Shown here one piece after another: positions 55,365 to 64,000 of a stretch of DNA of 64,000 bases (positions are counted from its first letter, which is position 1; each line of letters opens with the position of its first letter). The notes below the pieces were generated by a model. It made no database searches, was not told the DNA's origin, and was given only the letters and a program-made list of their open reading frames with translations. The position numbers and the translations under genes are program-made. This stretch comes from Microdochium bolleyi (taxonomy: Eukaryota > Ascomycota > Sordariomycetes > Xylariales > Microdochiaceae), in the NCBI GenBank assembly GCA_001566295.1, contig KQ964257.1, forward strand, positions 558,001 through 622,000, written 5' to 3'.

Positions 55365-56251
55365 CTAATACGCCGGGCGGTTGATCCAGTTCTGGAACCA
55401 CGTCTTCTCCTTGATGCTCGCGTCGCTGCTCTTGCGGCGCTCCGGGCGCGTGACCGTGTTGATCATGTGGCAGTCGCCCACGGACGGGTGGCGGCCCGAG
55501 CTGACGCGGTGGTTGCGGCCTGTTCCCTCCGTGTCGGATTAGTACAAAATTGTCATCTTTCCTCACGTTCATCCAGATGGAATAACCAGATGATGAACCA
55601 TGGGCAGGTGCGGTGGGAAGGTGAGGCACGACTGTATGACTGGGCAAGCAAGCAGCGTGACGATGAAGAGGGCCCAGGGATCAACGAGAATACACGGGGA
55701 GTGAAAGGAATAGACGCACAATACCAGTCCGCACGACCCGCGTCGTTGATGACGGCGTCGTAGCTCTCCTTGGCCTTGGCGTAGGACTTTGCGTTCTTGA
55801 CGGTGAGGGGGTCCGTGGGCTTCATCGTGGGCAGGAGGACACCGTAAGGACTAATAGTAGGTGTGAAGTTTGGGATGCCTGGTCTCGGAGATTGACTATG
55901 GGAAAATCTTCGAGTGGCCGTGTCTGTATGGATGTTTTACAGGTCAAGGGGTATGTAAGAGGAGAAAGCCATGCAGAAAGAACGACGGCAGGGAAATGGC
56001 ATATCACCCAGAATGCAGAGTAAGATCTCCTCTTCGTCCCCCCATACAGACAATCCGGCGTTACCCCTCTCTTCAGCTGCCGGCTCTTGACCTCCCGTAA
56101 TGCCCGATACCTGCTTCCAGGCTAGACAGGACGATCAAGCACACCTCAGAGCTCGACAGATCGGTCGCCATTGGCTCCACCCCCGCAAACTCGGGAAACC
56201 CAAAGGGCAGGCCCACCACCACAGGCCGGCTTTGGTCGTTTTGAACGACAT
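55365..56251 (-). CDS. Small conserved-looking protein, three exons, function unknown
   Basis: Minus-strand exons 56251-56145, 55850-55738 and 55519-55365 give 375 nt and 124 aa. The last two exons are the stronger part. They read SPYGVLLPTMKPTDPL, then a Lys/Ala/Tyr-rich helix, DAG-RNHRVSSGRHPSVGDCH and end WFQNWINRPAY. The C-terminal half, with its Arg/His-rich loop and aromatic end, looks like a small conserved mitochondrial or nuclear protein, but I cannot name it. The donor of intron 2 (GTCGTG) is weak yet is the only one that keeps the frame. Exon 1 (Trp-rich MSFKTTKAGL...) is chosen from a good start context (AAGATGT), a GTGTGC donor and correct phase. If it is wrong, translation could start at the ATG at 55825 (80 aa). 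Introns are long for this genome (294 and 218 nt). Confidence 0.5.
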
Positions 56252-56791
56252 CTTGATGGGTAAGCAGAGGTCACATGACAGGCAACCATCACGACGACAA
56301 GCTTGGAGGTTGACGCCGGGACAGCGACCGTGGGCCAATGGCCTTCCAGCTCGGCGTGAGACCTTGGCCTCCCTGGCAGCGAATTGCAGTCGATGTTGGA
56401 GTCAGAGTTCGCCGCTAGGCAATGTCGGGGTGTTGGAGGTTGGAGATTGGTGTGTCTCTGTGGTGTATCAACTTTGCGGGGAAGTGAAGGGGTGCGTGGG
56501 ACATCAGATGCGATGCACAGCATTGGGTGTAAAGTATGTGCACATTTATGCCAGCACAATTCGTGCCACACAAGTCTTCATTGCGATGTTGAAGCAAAAC
56601 AACTTTTCATGGGCTTGCGAACGATCAGAACAAAGGGCGCTAAGAGCCACAACTATATCCAAAAGGTATGAAACAATTCCGAGGGCGTCGCAAGGTCGCC
56701 GGACAAATATGAACACGCATGCCGGGAACAAGACAATCCATCATGTGCAAATCATGGTCCTCCTCATACAGGCGTGGCCTTCATGGTCTCA
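56252..56791. other. Spacer between small gene and GTPase gene
   Basis: About 540 bases containing the promoter of the small gene and the 3' end of the GTPase gene, which is on the same strand. Frames here on the plus strand are antisense shadows of the GTPase gene. Confidence 0.4.
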
Positions 56792-58899
56792 TCATGCTCC
56801 AACACGGACAGTAGACTGGGCACCACCAGCGTCGGCCTGGCCGCTGGACTCGGCGGAGCCCTGCTCCTCAGTCTGCTCGCTCCCCATCAGGGGCTTCTTA
56901 GGATCGTACCCAACGGCCAGCACGATGCCCAGCCCTTTCGTCCGCCCTTCACGGAACAGTATCCTGTCTCCTTTCGCCAGGTACTCGGGTCTCTGCACGA
57001 AGCGGAAAGCGACTGTGGCGCGATCCCCAGTCCTGATGTATGGACGATCGACATCGATGATGGCGCAGGTTTGCGAGACAGGTCCGACGTGGAGCATCGC
57101 CTGATACTTGGTCTTGATCGTGGTCGCGTGGGACAATATCAGGACCTCAGCGATGAACTCGCGGTACACCTGCGGCATAGGCTGGCCCTCAATCTTGGGC
57201 AGAACAACCATTCCCTTGCGCACGTCCTTGCGTCGCATCTTCTTCAGAGCGAAGCTCGCAGACTGGCCAGCCGAGGCCGCCGGCACGCCTATCCGTTTGC
57301 GCTCGATGGATCTGATGCTCGTAGCGGTGAACTGCCCGAGCCCGTCTGGTCCTACAAGGACGTTGTCGCCAGCGTGGATCACGCCAGACTTGACGATGCC
57401 ACTGACGACGGTGCCGACGAATGGTACGGAGAAGGTGTCGTTGACGTGGAACTCGAAAGGGGCATCCGAGTCATACCGCCCGTGGTGCGGCAGGATATTC
57501 AGGAACGTCCTGACGAGATCCAGGTTTTCTCCTGTGACGTTGGAGACCTGGAAGATCGGGCAAATCCGCTGGCTCACAAACTGTGTGGCAGTGTTGACGC
57601 ACTCCTCACGGTTCCGGATAAATATCGGCATTTTGCGCGCAGCCGGCGACTTGAGGATCTTGGTAATCTGCTGGATAGTCTGCTCCAGGATGTTCGGCGG
57701 GCAGATGTCAATCTTGGTCACGACGACCATGATAGGCACATTCAATGCAAGAGCAATCCCCAGGTGCTCTTTGCTCATGCCGATGAGGCCGTTGTTGGCT
57801 GCCACCATGAGCAGACAGTAATTCGGGCTGCTGGAAAGGAGGCCAAATACGGTCGTGCGCAGATATCGCTCGTGGCCGGCCAGATCTGTGAACGTGATGA
57901 CCTTGGCACTTCGCCGGCCTATTTCATCCCAAGACAATTTGCCTGCGCAGAGGTTAGCAGCTAAGGAGGCGTCGGTGGATAAACACATTGCTTACGTCCT
58001 GGTGTGTCCGATGTGATGACATTGCCGGCAGTGTCGAACCCCATGATCTCCATGCCCACGGAGCTAGTCCGTCCAGATTCGATCTCGTGTTTGTGGCGGA
58101 ACAGGTTCACTCGAGCTCTACCTCTGCCGTCGTCGAGGTCGCCCTTGACAAGAACACCAAGCATGGAAGACTTCCCAGCATCGACTGCGAATCGAGAGTT
58201 TGTTAGCTGAAGTCCCTCTCCCAACGTGTTGCTGGCCACTCACCATTCCCCACGACTGCTATCCTCGTCTCGATCACGTTCTCAATCGAACCCGGCTGCT
58301 GCCGCAGGAGGACCTTTGCGCTGCAGTGCTGGTCCTTGGCGTCTTTCGGGGTTGCTATAGTCGACTCGGCCTCGACGTCCCCGTGCACATGGTTTGTCAG
58401 GAGCACAGTACATGCAGCCTTGTTCTTGTCGGCCGCGGCTCGTAACCGGGCGAGCGCAGTATCGTACTCGTCTCTCGTCAGGCGCATCGACTGGTTGTTG
58501 TTCTCGAAGCCAATGTCGAACACACCTTCGCCGTGGCCCTCCTGTAACCGGTCGTCCACGAGCTGCACCAGCTGCGCGTGCAGCTTGTCGGAGTCTGCCG
58601 GTGCGAGTAGGAGGTCACGCAGCGGGGCCTGGGGCTCGTCATCGTCGAGGTTAAGCTCGTCTAGTATATCGAGCTCTTCGTGGTGCTCGAAGCCGGGGGC
58701 GGCGTCCTTCTTGTGGGGGAATCGCAGGGCTTGTTGTTTCTCGACGAAGTCGGCGAAGTCGCTGAGGGCCTGCGTCCGGGACAAGGTGTCAGCGGCGGGG
58801 CTTCTTGTGGGTTCCGGGAGGCCGGGTTGGAGACTGGAGACCTACAGCCTCGCCTTTCCGTCTCTCATGTGGTAGCTGCTTGTTGCCTTTTGCTGCCAT
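56792..58899 (-). CDS. GTPBP1/GTPBP2-like translational GTPase, four exons
   Basis: Minus-strand exons 58899-58846, 58769-58244, 58184-57996 and 57942-56792 give 1920 nt and 639 aa. The GTPase domain has GNVDAGKS (G1, restored only by splicing intron 2), DTPGRKLSWDEI, DLAGH (G3) and TKID (G4). Two beta-barrel domains follow, with PFEFHVNDTFSVPFVGTVVSG and RPYIRTGDRATVAFRF. This is the EF-Tu-like GTPBP1/2 family, which in animals works in ribosome rescue and mRNA surveillance; the fungal role is not settled. The N-terminal 180 residues are charged and acidic (DELNLDDDEPQ), as in the family. Intron 1 joins the short exon MAAKGNKQ... in phase with a GTAGGT donor. The C-terminal 20 residues are low complexity. 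All nucleotide-binding motifs are intact. Confidence 0.9.
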
Positions 58900-59748
58900 G
58901 CTGGGCAAACGGGATTGCGCCTGTGTAGGCCGGTCGGGGGAAATTTTGTGGTTGTGGCGGAGAAGAGGGTGGTGCTTCGCCTGTTGGAGAGGGACGTGTC
59001 AGGGTTCAGTCGATGGTGGTTCTGGGATCCGAGTTGCGCTTCGCGGGCGATCGCTTCAATGGGGCGCGGGTGTGATGGATTGCGATGCGATGCGGATAGA
59101 TGACGGTAGGAACTGCTGGGTGTGCGTGCGGAGAGTGGCGCGTGTCGGAAGCTGGGATATAAGACAACGTGGAGGAGCTGGTGATGAGCTAGGAGCAGCT
59201 GGCGCGGCGAGATGGAGTCATCGACTGGTCGTGGTGGTGAGTAACTCGGGCAAGGTGGTGAGCAGCTGGCCCCCAATGACGCACCCCGCGTGAGCTGGCC
59301 GGACCCATATCGGCGCTCCACCTGCTGCGGGTCCGCCCGGGGAGCTCTATCGATAAGGTCTTGGCTCGCCCTCCTCCAGGGTCCTGCCTGACCACTTCCT
59401 GGCATCTACACGAGTTACAAGCCAGGTCACGCCTTCGACATCACTACATGGACCCATCATCCGTCACACATACAACCTCCTCACCACCACTCTCTCAATG
59501 CATCAGCCGATATTGTTCATAACATAAACGTCGACATTTGGGTCGTATCGGTCCGAAGACACGAGAGCAATACCGTAAGTCAGGTTAACAAAGCATTCCA
59601 AAATTACTGAAAGTGCTTGACATCCGTGGGAAGCAATCGGTTGATGATCAGTACTAAAGAACATAAAGGCATATTGACCATTACAGGTTGGGGCAAACAC
59701 AGCCCAGGCAAGGAAGGACCAGCGTCCAGCAATCTAGTATGAGCGGAC
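58900..59748. other. Region between GTPase gene start and PrpD relic
   Basis: About 850 bases. The first part is the promoter and leader of the GTPase gene. The frames at 58842-59405 (minus) and 58805-59293 (plus) are open but show no family. An AT-richer stretch lies at 59500-59700. Confidence 0.4.
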
Positions 59749-60334
59749 CTATTGTGCGACGTCCGTTGCGTTCGCGATTCTCGAAGAGGCGGCCCACGCA
59801 TTGCCCGCTCTCTCCTCGCCGATGATTGCGCCAATCTGCCCTGTGAACTTGACCTTGAGCTGATCTGTTCTCAAAAGGTTCAGATAGCTCCCGGTGGCGT
59901 GTTCAACGTGGACCTCGAGCTTCTTCCCGTCCTGGGACTCGAGGGGCTTTGTCTAGTCTTTGGTGCAGGGTTGTCGGTCAGGTAGATTGCACGCGGATGA
60001 ACTTGGCGACCTGGCTCAGATCCAGATTCTGCTCGAGCGCCTGCGCACGGAGCTGGATCACGGCGTCGACAGCTCCGTGGATGACCCTGTCGCACGGGTA
60101 GGGCTCGAAGGTGTTCCTGGTTGTCTCCCAGACGTCTCCAAGCGTGGCAAAGAGCTCTGTGACATTGTCGCGCGTACTGACGACATTGACCCAGCCGCAA
60201 TCTGCCTCGAGTCCCCAGCGGGAGCCGGTGAAACCGCGCTCAGCGAGCAGGGCAGCCATGAGACCGTTCTGCGCCGCGCGGCCGATGTGGAACGGCTTTG
60301 TGTCGTTCCCAAAGGACTCCTGCATGCCTGTCAC
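59749..60334 (-). pseudogene. Truncated MmgE/PrpD-family relic
   Basis: On the minus strand, GMQESFGNDTKPFHIGRAAQNGL (start near 60328) begins in the middle of the MmgE/PrpD fold and continues through GDVWETTRNTFEPYPCDRVIHG to KFIRVQS, then a stop. In a different frame the C-terminal segment resumes (SQDGKKLEVHVEHATGS ... FTGQIGAIIGEERAG) and ends at TAG 59749-59751. Roughly 70 residues between the two parts are missing, as are the first 250 or so of the family's usual 450-500. Family members include 2-methylcitrate dehydratase and aconitate decarboxylase. The break, frame change and lost N-terminus mark it as a pseudogene. Its 5' edge lies about 10 bases from the stop codon of the neighbouring membrane-protein gene. 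Confidence 0.78.
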
Positions 60335-60343
60335 CTGACTAGG

Positions 60344-61030
60344 TTACTGCCCTTGGACCCCTTGGCTTGGTTGCGACGGCGGCGGCGATGACGACGACGA
60401 CGACGACGACGAAGACGGCAAGGTCGCCGCGCTCGGTGCCTGCGCAGCCCTCAGAATCATGTCCACAAGTCTCTCCCTGCCCCTGGTCCCCATGCCAAGC
60501 CACGCCTCGAGGCCGAAGCTCGCCCAGAACGCAACTGCAGCCCATGTTGACAAAAACCTGGAGTTCTCTCCGGCGGCCATGGCCAGGGCGGCGAAGACAC
60601 CCGTGCCACAAAGCGAGACCTGCACCCTCGAGGCCAGGACAGGCGACATCTGGGAGAGGAGATTTATCGCTTCCCACCCGACAAGGATACCTACGAAGGA
60701 GATGAGGCCCGACTCCATGTTATCCCAGTAGCTGCCCACGCCGGTCAGGAAGTAGCGGTGCGTCAGCACCCCGGTAATGTTGGCCAGCGTGCAGAGAAAA
60801 TGGATCGAGCCGAGGACGAGGATGCGGTGGGCTGCTTGCTCGTGGGTGAATGCGGTCTTTTGTGCTGGCGGCTTCGGCGGAGGGTCCTGGGAGTTGGTGG
60901 TGGTGGTGGTAGTCGTGGTTGCTCCTCGTGCGGGATCGCTGTCCGCCGCCGCCGCAGCGCGCTCGTCCTTCTCCTTGCCGGCAGTACCCAATAGGGGGAG
61001 GGCGTCAGAGGCTGCTGTTGCTTCCGTCAT
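60344..61030 (-). CDS. Predicted four-helix membrane protein, unknown function
   Basis: A single exon of 228 aa on the minus strand. After 55 polar, Thr-rich residues there are four hydrophobic segments: ILVLGSIHFLCTLANITGVL, GLISFVGILVGWEAINLL, VSLCGTGVFAALAMAAG and FLSTWAAVAFWASFGLEAWLG. The end is Ser/Pro/Gln-rich and low complexity. Loops carry few charged residues. No family is recognised; the small four-helix plan is common among fungal organelle or plasma-membrane proteins of unknown role. I chose ATG 61030 (A at -3); an in-frame ATG at 61156 would add 42 residues but has a poorer context. The stop (TAA) is directly followed by the MmgE/PrpD relic, so the gene's present 3' end may be younger than the rest. 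Confidence 0.65.
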   Translation of the reverse strand: MTEATAASDALPLLGTAGKEKDERAAAAADSDPARGATTTTTTTTNSQDPPPKPPAQKTAFTHEQAAHRILVLGSIHFLCTLANITGVLTHRYFLTGVGSYWDNMESGLISFVGILVGWEAINLLSQMSPVLASRVQVSLCGTGVFAALAMAAGENSRFLSTWAAVAFWASFGLEAWLGMGTRGRERLVDMILRAAQAPSAATLPSSSSSSSSSSPPPSQPSQGVQGQ

Positions 61031-63271
61031 GGTATGGGCTGGTTCTCGTAGGACGGCTAGTATTGCGCCTTGTCGTGGGCGGTTGTCTCTGGGCGCCAAT
61101 ATAGGGAGTTTCGAGGTTGTAGATGTGGACAGGGAAGAAAAGCCAGAGAGAGTCATGCGGGCGGGGTTGCTTCTCAGTCATGGTCGCGAAGCCGAACTCA
61201 TGGGAGGCCGCCTGGCTTTCCAGATCTGGCATCTCACGGTCACATCGCGCATCTGTAGCCCCACCACTCAGAACTGCACATTCAGGGGCCGGTCCTTGCT
61301 GCTGGTTCGTCAGCCGAGTGGTTGCAGAGAAATTGAGTCGTCCGGTATCTGGTCCATTAGGTTTGACCAGTTAGAGGTCTCTTGCCAGCTCCGGACGGCC
61401 TTTGGAAGCAGGAATTAACACCCCGGGATATTCTGTAACGACAGCCGAGAACATCATTCTTCTGTTGAACTATCAACACAGCTTCTATCAAGCCTCGATC
61501 CCGGCACTCGTCACCGAAGCACCCTTGAGTGCCTCGAGTGGGTGAAAAGAGCTTTCAGGCGGTGTATTATCATACATGGGAGCTTAATCAAGAGGGCCCA
61601 TTTACTTCAACACGATTAATTACTTAGCAGGGGGTACTAGTAAGGCAAACTCATGGTTGACTAAAATCGAGGCTAACAACTTTAAATAATTATTGATACG
61701 GCTAAATCCAGACGTTGTTATTCATCGAGCTGGTCGCTGATCAGTAGTATGCTCACAGCCTACGGGGATCTCGTACCCCTGCCGCCGAGCGAGCCAGAGC
61801 CTCCTCGTCAAGTGCCATTTCCCAAGAAGATATGGCAAAGTTGAAAAATGATTCGGAGGACCCAAACGATCGCACAAAGAGGGTTTCCGCACCAGTGGCG
61901 TGCCCATAATGCGGCTTCCCGTGATCGACGGATCACCGACACCAACATGGACATATATATTCGCGATCGTGTCCCCAACGACATCGGAAGCGCGTTCTTA
62001 GCACTCAACAATCCAATCCTGCCGCGCCGACCTCCTCCGACAAATCCTCATGCTGGTGGAGGAGAAGGCTATTCTGACATCGGTGTGCTGCCACATCGCC
62101 AAGTTGACGAGTGGATTCTATAGGAGTAAGAGAAAGCGGACGCCAACCTAGCTCATAGGTACCGGAAACGACCTTACGGTCAAATGAGTTTCCTGCATAA
62201 AAGACATGCCTCGGAAAACAATTCGCGATCATTTGCTGGGCGTGTTTGTCTCTTATCGTTGTCAAAATTGTGAATTGTTAAAGCCCACTCCGTCGTCTGA
62301 AGCACGAATCTGTTCTCAGCCGACACTCTAAATGATACTCCGACGGAAGTTTGATTTTGTTCCCACATGAAAGCTAGCGCATCCACTCGACACAGTCATG
62401 ACTTGATGAGGGCTGACACACCATTTTTCATGTTTAATAGCCACCTTGCATTCTGGCCATTCCAAGCCTGACAGGCGAAGTTGCCATCGTCGTCGCTTTG
62501 GGCAGATTTACAGGTCTTGAAACAGCTATCGTGTCTCGAGAAGACCAGCCAGACAATGGATGTGGGACGTGGTGCGGACTCAATGCTGGCCGGCGCCTTC
62601 ACGAGGCGGGCCTGGTTCTTTAGGCGCAAAGAAGAAGGATGCCCCATTCGTGCCCCGGGTAAGCTGCAGATAATGGTGGCTACGTACGGGACCGGCACTG
62701 ACGTGGAACCTGGGCAGAAAATTCGCGGACTAGCCATGTCACCGCACCGTAATGAAGATGCATGGTTCCGGAGAGAGGCAGTGAGCGAAAGATGAACGAG
62801 GAAGCGAGCTTCAATCTCCACGCGGCAGGACAACGACCCGAAGTCCCACGACGGAAACACCCGTGCTATTCAGAACCAACACGGTGAACGCAGTCGCACG
62901 GTTGCATGGAGCTTCCTGCCAGACGCGGGCGCTTAACGACCCCTGATGGTTGGACCATGTTGAATGCTGTTGGCGCACCCTTGCTCAACCCACCCTGGTT
63001 CCAACTGCATCGAGACGCGCGCAGAGTGGGCGAAATGAGCATGGAAGGGGTGACATACCGTCCTGCCGGTTACCAGGCGAAGATGGGCGTGGCAGGTTTC
63101 ATGTTATGCAGTGATCTGCTTGGTACAGCGCCTGGCGCCAACACGGACAGTCTGCAGCTTCGCTCAGCCACCTGGGCCGCTGTCAAATGTGCCGGCCGGC
63201 CATTTCCTCGCTGCCTTGTCCGTGGTTTAGTTTTCCCTTCTCTCATATTGACGCGACCCAAGCAAACCAAA
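61031..63271. other. 2.2-kb region without a supported gene
   Basis: Contains the promoter side of two genes. An AT-rich patch lies at about 61560-61720. Frames at 61848-62123 (plus), 62180-62386 and 62396-62860 (minus) have no recognisable domain, start context or splice structure, so I leave them out. Confidence 0.35.
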
Positions 63272-64000
63272 ATGTCACCACTACAACAATACCTCCTGCT
63301 CTCCACGACACTGCTCCTCAGTCTCGTCTCCGCAGCATGCTACGACCGCGGCGGCAACCTGCGAGAGAGCTGGGTGGCGTGCAGGCCAGATCTCCCCACG
63401 GGCAGCTGCTGCTCGTCCAACGACTTCTGCATGGATAACGGGCTGTGCCTCAACGCTGGAGGCAATCAGGCCTACACGCAGCAGGGCTGCACGGACAAGA
63501 ATTGGGGAGCGGGTTGTAAAGGTTACTGCCGTGAGTACCGGACAGTGTCTCACCATCTTCGGCATTCGGGTTCTGTATACTGACTCGGCGCTTTACCCAA
63601 ACTAGCTATCGGATCCCCATCGGACGGCCTATACTACATGGACTACTGCTGGCGCGGCTTCGACAGGCCCGCGAATAGCTGGTGCTGCGGGGTGCAATGC
63701 TGCGGGAACGGCACATCCACCAGCGAGGCAGGCAACATCCAGATCCCAGTCGCCACCGAGATCTTCCGCCCTGGGTCACGTTCAATCTCCGCCGGCGGGT
63801 CGGTGCCATCATCGTCTGCCACCTCGGGCTCGACGTCATCTGCTCCCACGGGTCCAGGCTCCGAGACCGCCACGAGTTCTGGCCTGATCGACGTCAGGAC
63901 TATGATGCTTGGACTGGGGCTTGGGCTTGGTATTCCGTTGCTCCTGGTGATTGCTGCCGCTGGGTGGATGTTCATGAGGATGAGGAGGAGTGAGCAGCAG
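63272..64000 (+). CDS. Secreted Cys-rich domain plus membrane anchor, cut by window end
   Basis: Exon 1 (63272-63530) starts with a clear signal peptide (QQYLLLSTTLLLSLVSAA). A compact Cys-rich domain follows (ACYDRGG ... SCCSSNDFCMDNGLCLN ... WGAGCKGYC). A 75-nt GTGAGT...CTAG intron joins to exon 2 (from 63606), which continues PIGSPSDGLYYMDYC, SWCCGVQCCGNGT, then a Ser/Thr stalk and a membrane helix (MLGLGLGLGIPLLLVIAAAGW) with basic anchor FMRMRR. It is a type I surface protein of a broad fungal family with paired CC motifs; function is unknown. The reading frame is open at base 64000, so the cytoplasmic tail and stop lie outside. It resembles the Cys-rich membrane protein at 53724 in plan but not in motif spacing. 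Confidence 0.75.

Noticed and set aside
56078..56254. Minus-strand frame reading RPVVVGLPFGFPEFAGVEP
   Set aside because: Protein-like, but without a start or splice partner. It overlaps, in another frame, the first exon chosen for the small three-exon gene.
56100..57964. Plus-strand open frames of 334 and 396 codons
   Set aside because: Largely antisense to the GTPBP1-like gene, whose motifs and exon phases are convincing.
1..64000. tRNA genes, rRNA, CRISPR arrays, transposons, RIP-mutated repeats
   Set aside because: I looked for B-box-like GGTTCGAATCC, repeat-spacer patterns, terminal inverted repeats and transposase or reverse-transcriptase motifs on both strands by eye and saw none. 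No strongly AT-biased repeat block was found.

Overview
The window is nuclear DNA of a filamentous ascomycete (Pezizomycotina, most probably a Sordariomycete). The evidence is intron-bearing genes with short GT-AG introns (about 47-110 nt) and CTAAC/CTAAT branch sites, a GC-rich genome, and typical fungal families: Zn2Cys6 regulators, a GH7 cellobiohydrolase, an Art1/LDB19 arrestin, an ADP1-like ABCG transporter, and a NACHT/ankyrin NLR. I assembled 19 gene models (one runs off the right end) and two gene relics. Exon joins were worked out by hand from splice signals, reading phase and family continuity, so they are strong hypotheses and not transcript data.

Left part (1-24 kb), mostly housekeeping and carbon use. 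In order: an LDB19-type arrestin with two PPxY motifs (1528-3078, +); an intracellular GH94 cellobiose-phosphorylase-like protein (4539-7136, +); a six-exon CPA1 Na+/H+ antiporter (8191-10389, +); a secreted GH7 cellobiohydrolase without a cellulose-binding module (10900-12593, -); a mitochondrial NDUFAF6-like protein (14883-16105, -) divergent from RAD5 (16689-20121, +); a 3-kb stretch with no gene; and a GNAT acetyltransferase (23096-23794, +). GH7 makes cellobiose outside the cell and GH94 could phosphorolyse it inside, so the two lie close together in one pathway.

Middle (24-47 kb). An ADP1-like ABC transporter (24401-27385, +) and a small single-pass membrane protein (28185-28850, -) precede what looks like an accessory island. 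Its centre is one very large NLR gene (30557-38509, +, four exons, 2589 aa). The architecture is degenerate nucleoside-phosphorylase-like domain, NACHT, ankyrin repeats with near-identical units, a fungal C-terminal module, and then a second nucleoside-phosphorylase domain with intact motifs. It is followed tail-to-tail by an unrecognised gene (38627-40670, -), a fungal-specific membrane protein (41553-42990, -) and a divergent HSP70-like ATPase (44626-46859, +). The double-PNP NLR is the most unusual object in the window.

Right part (47-64 kb). A frameshifted C-terminal relic of an acyl-CoA/4-coumarate-CoA ligase (47213-47530, -) sits against a five-exon Zn2Cys6 regulator (47829-49902, -) whose zinc cluster is interrupted by a GC-AG intron. 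That regulator is divergent, across about 230 bp, from a regulator-like protein with a Fungal_trans_2-type domain but no zinc cluster (50133-51431, +). Then come a cysteine-rich single-pass membrane protein (53724-55100, +), a small three-exon gene (55365-56251, -), a GTPBP1-like translational GTPase (56792-58899, -), a truncated MmgE/PrpD relic (59749-60334, -), a four-helix membrane protein (61030-60344, -) and a secreted cysteine-rich membrane protein cut by the window end (63272-64000, +). I found no tRNA, rRNA, CRISPR array or transposon.
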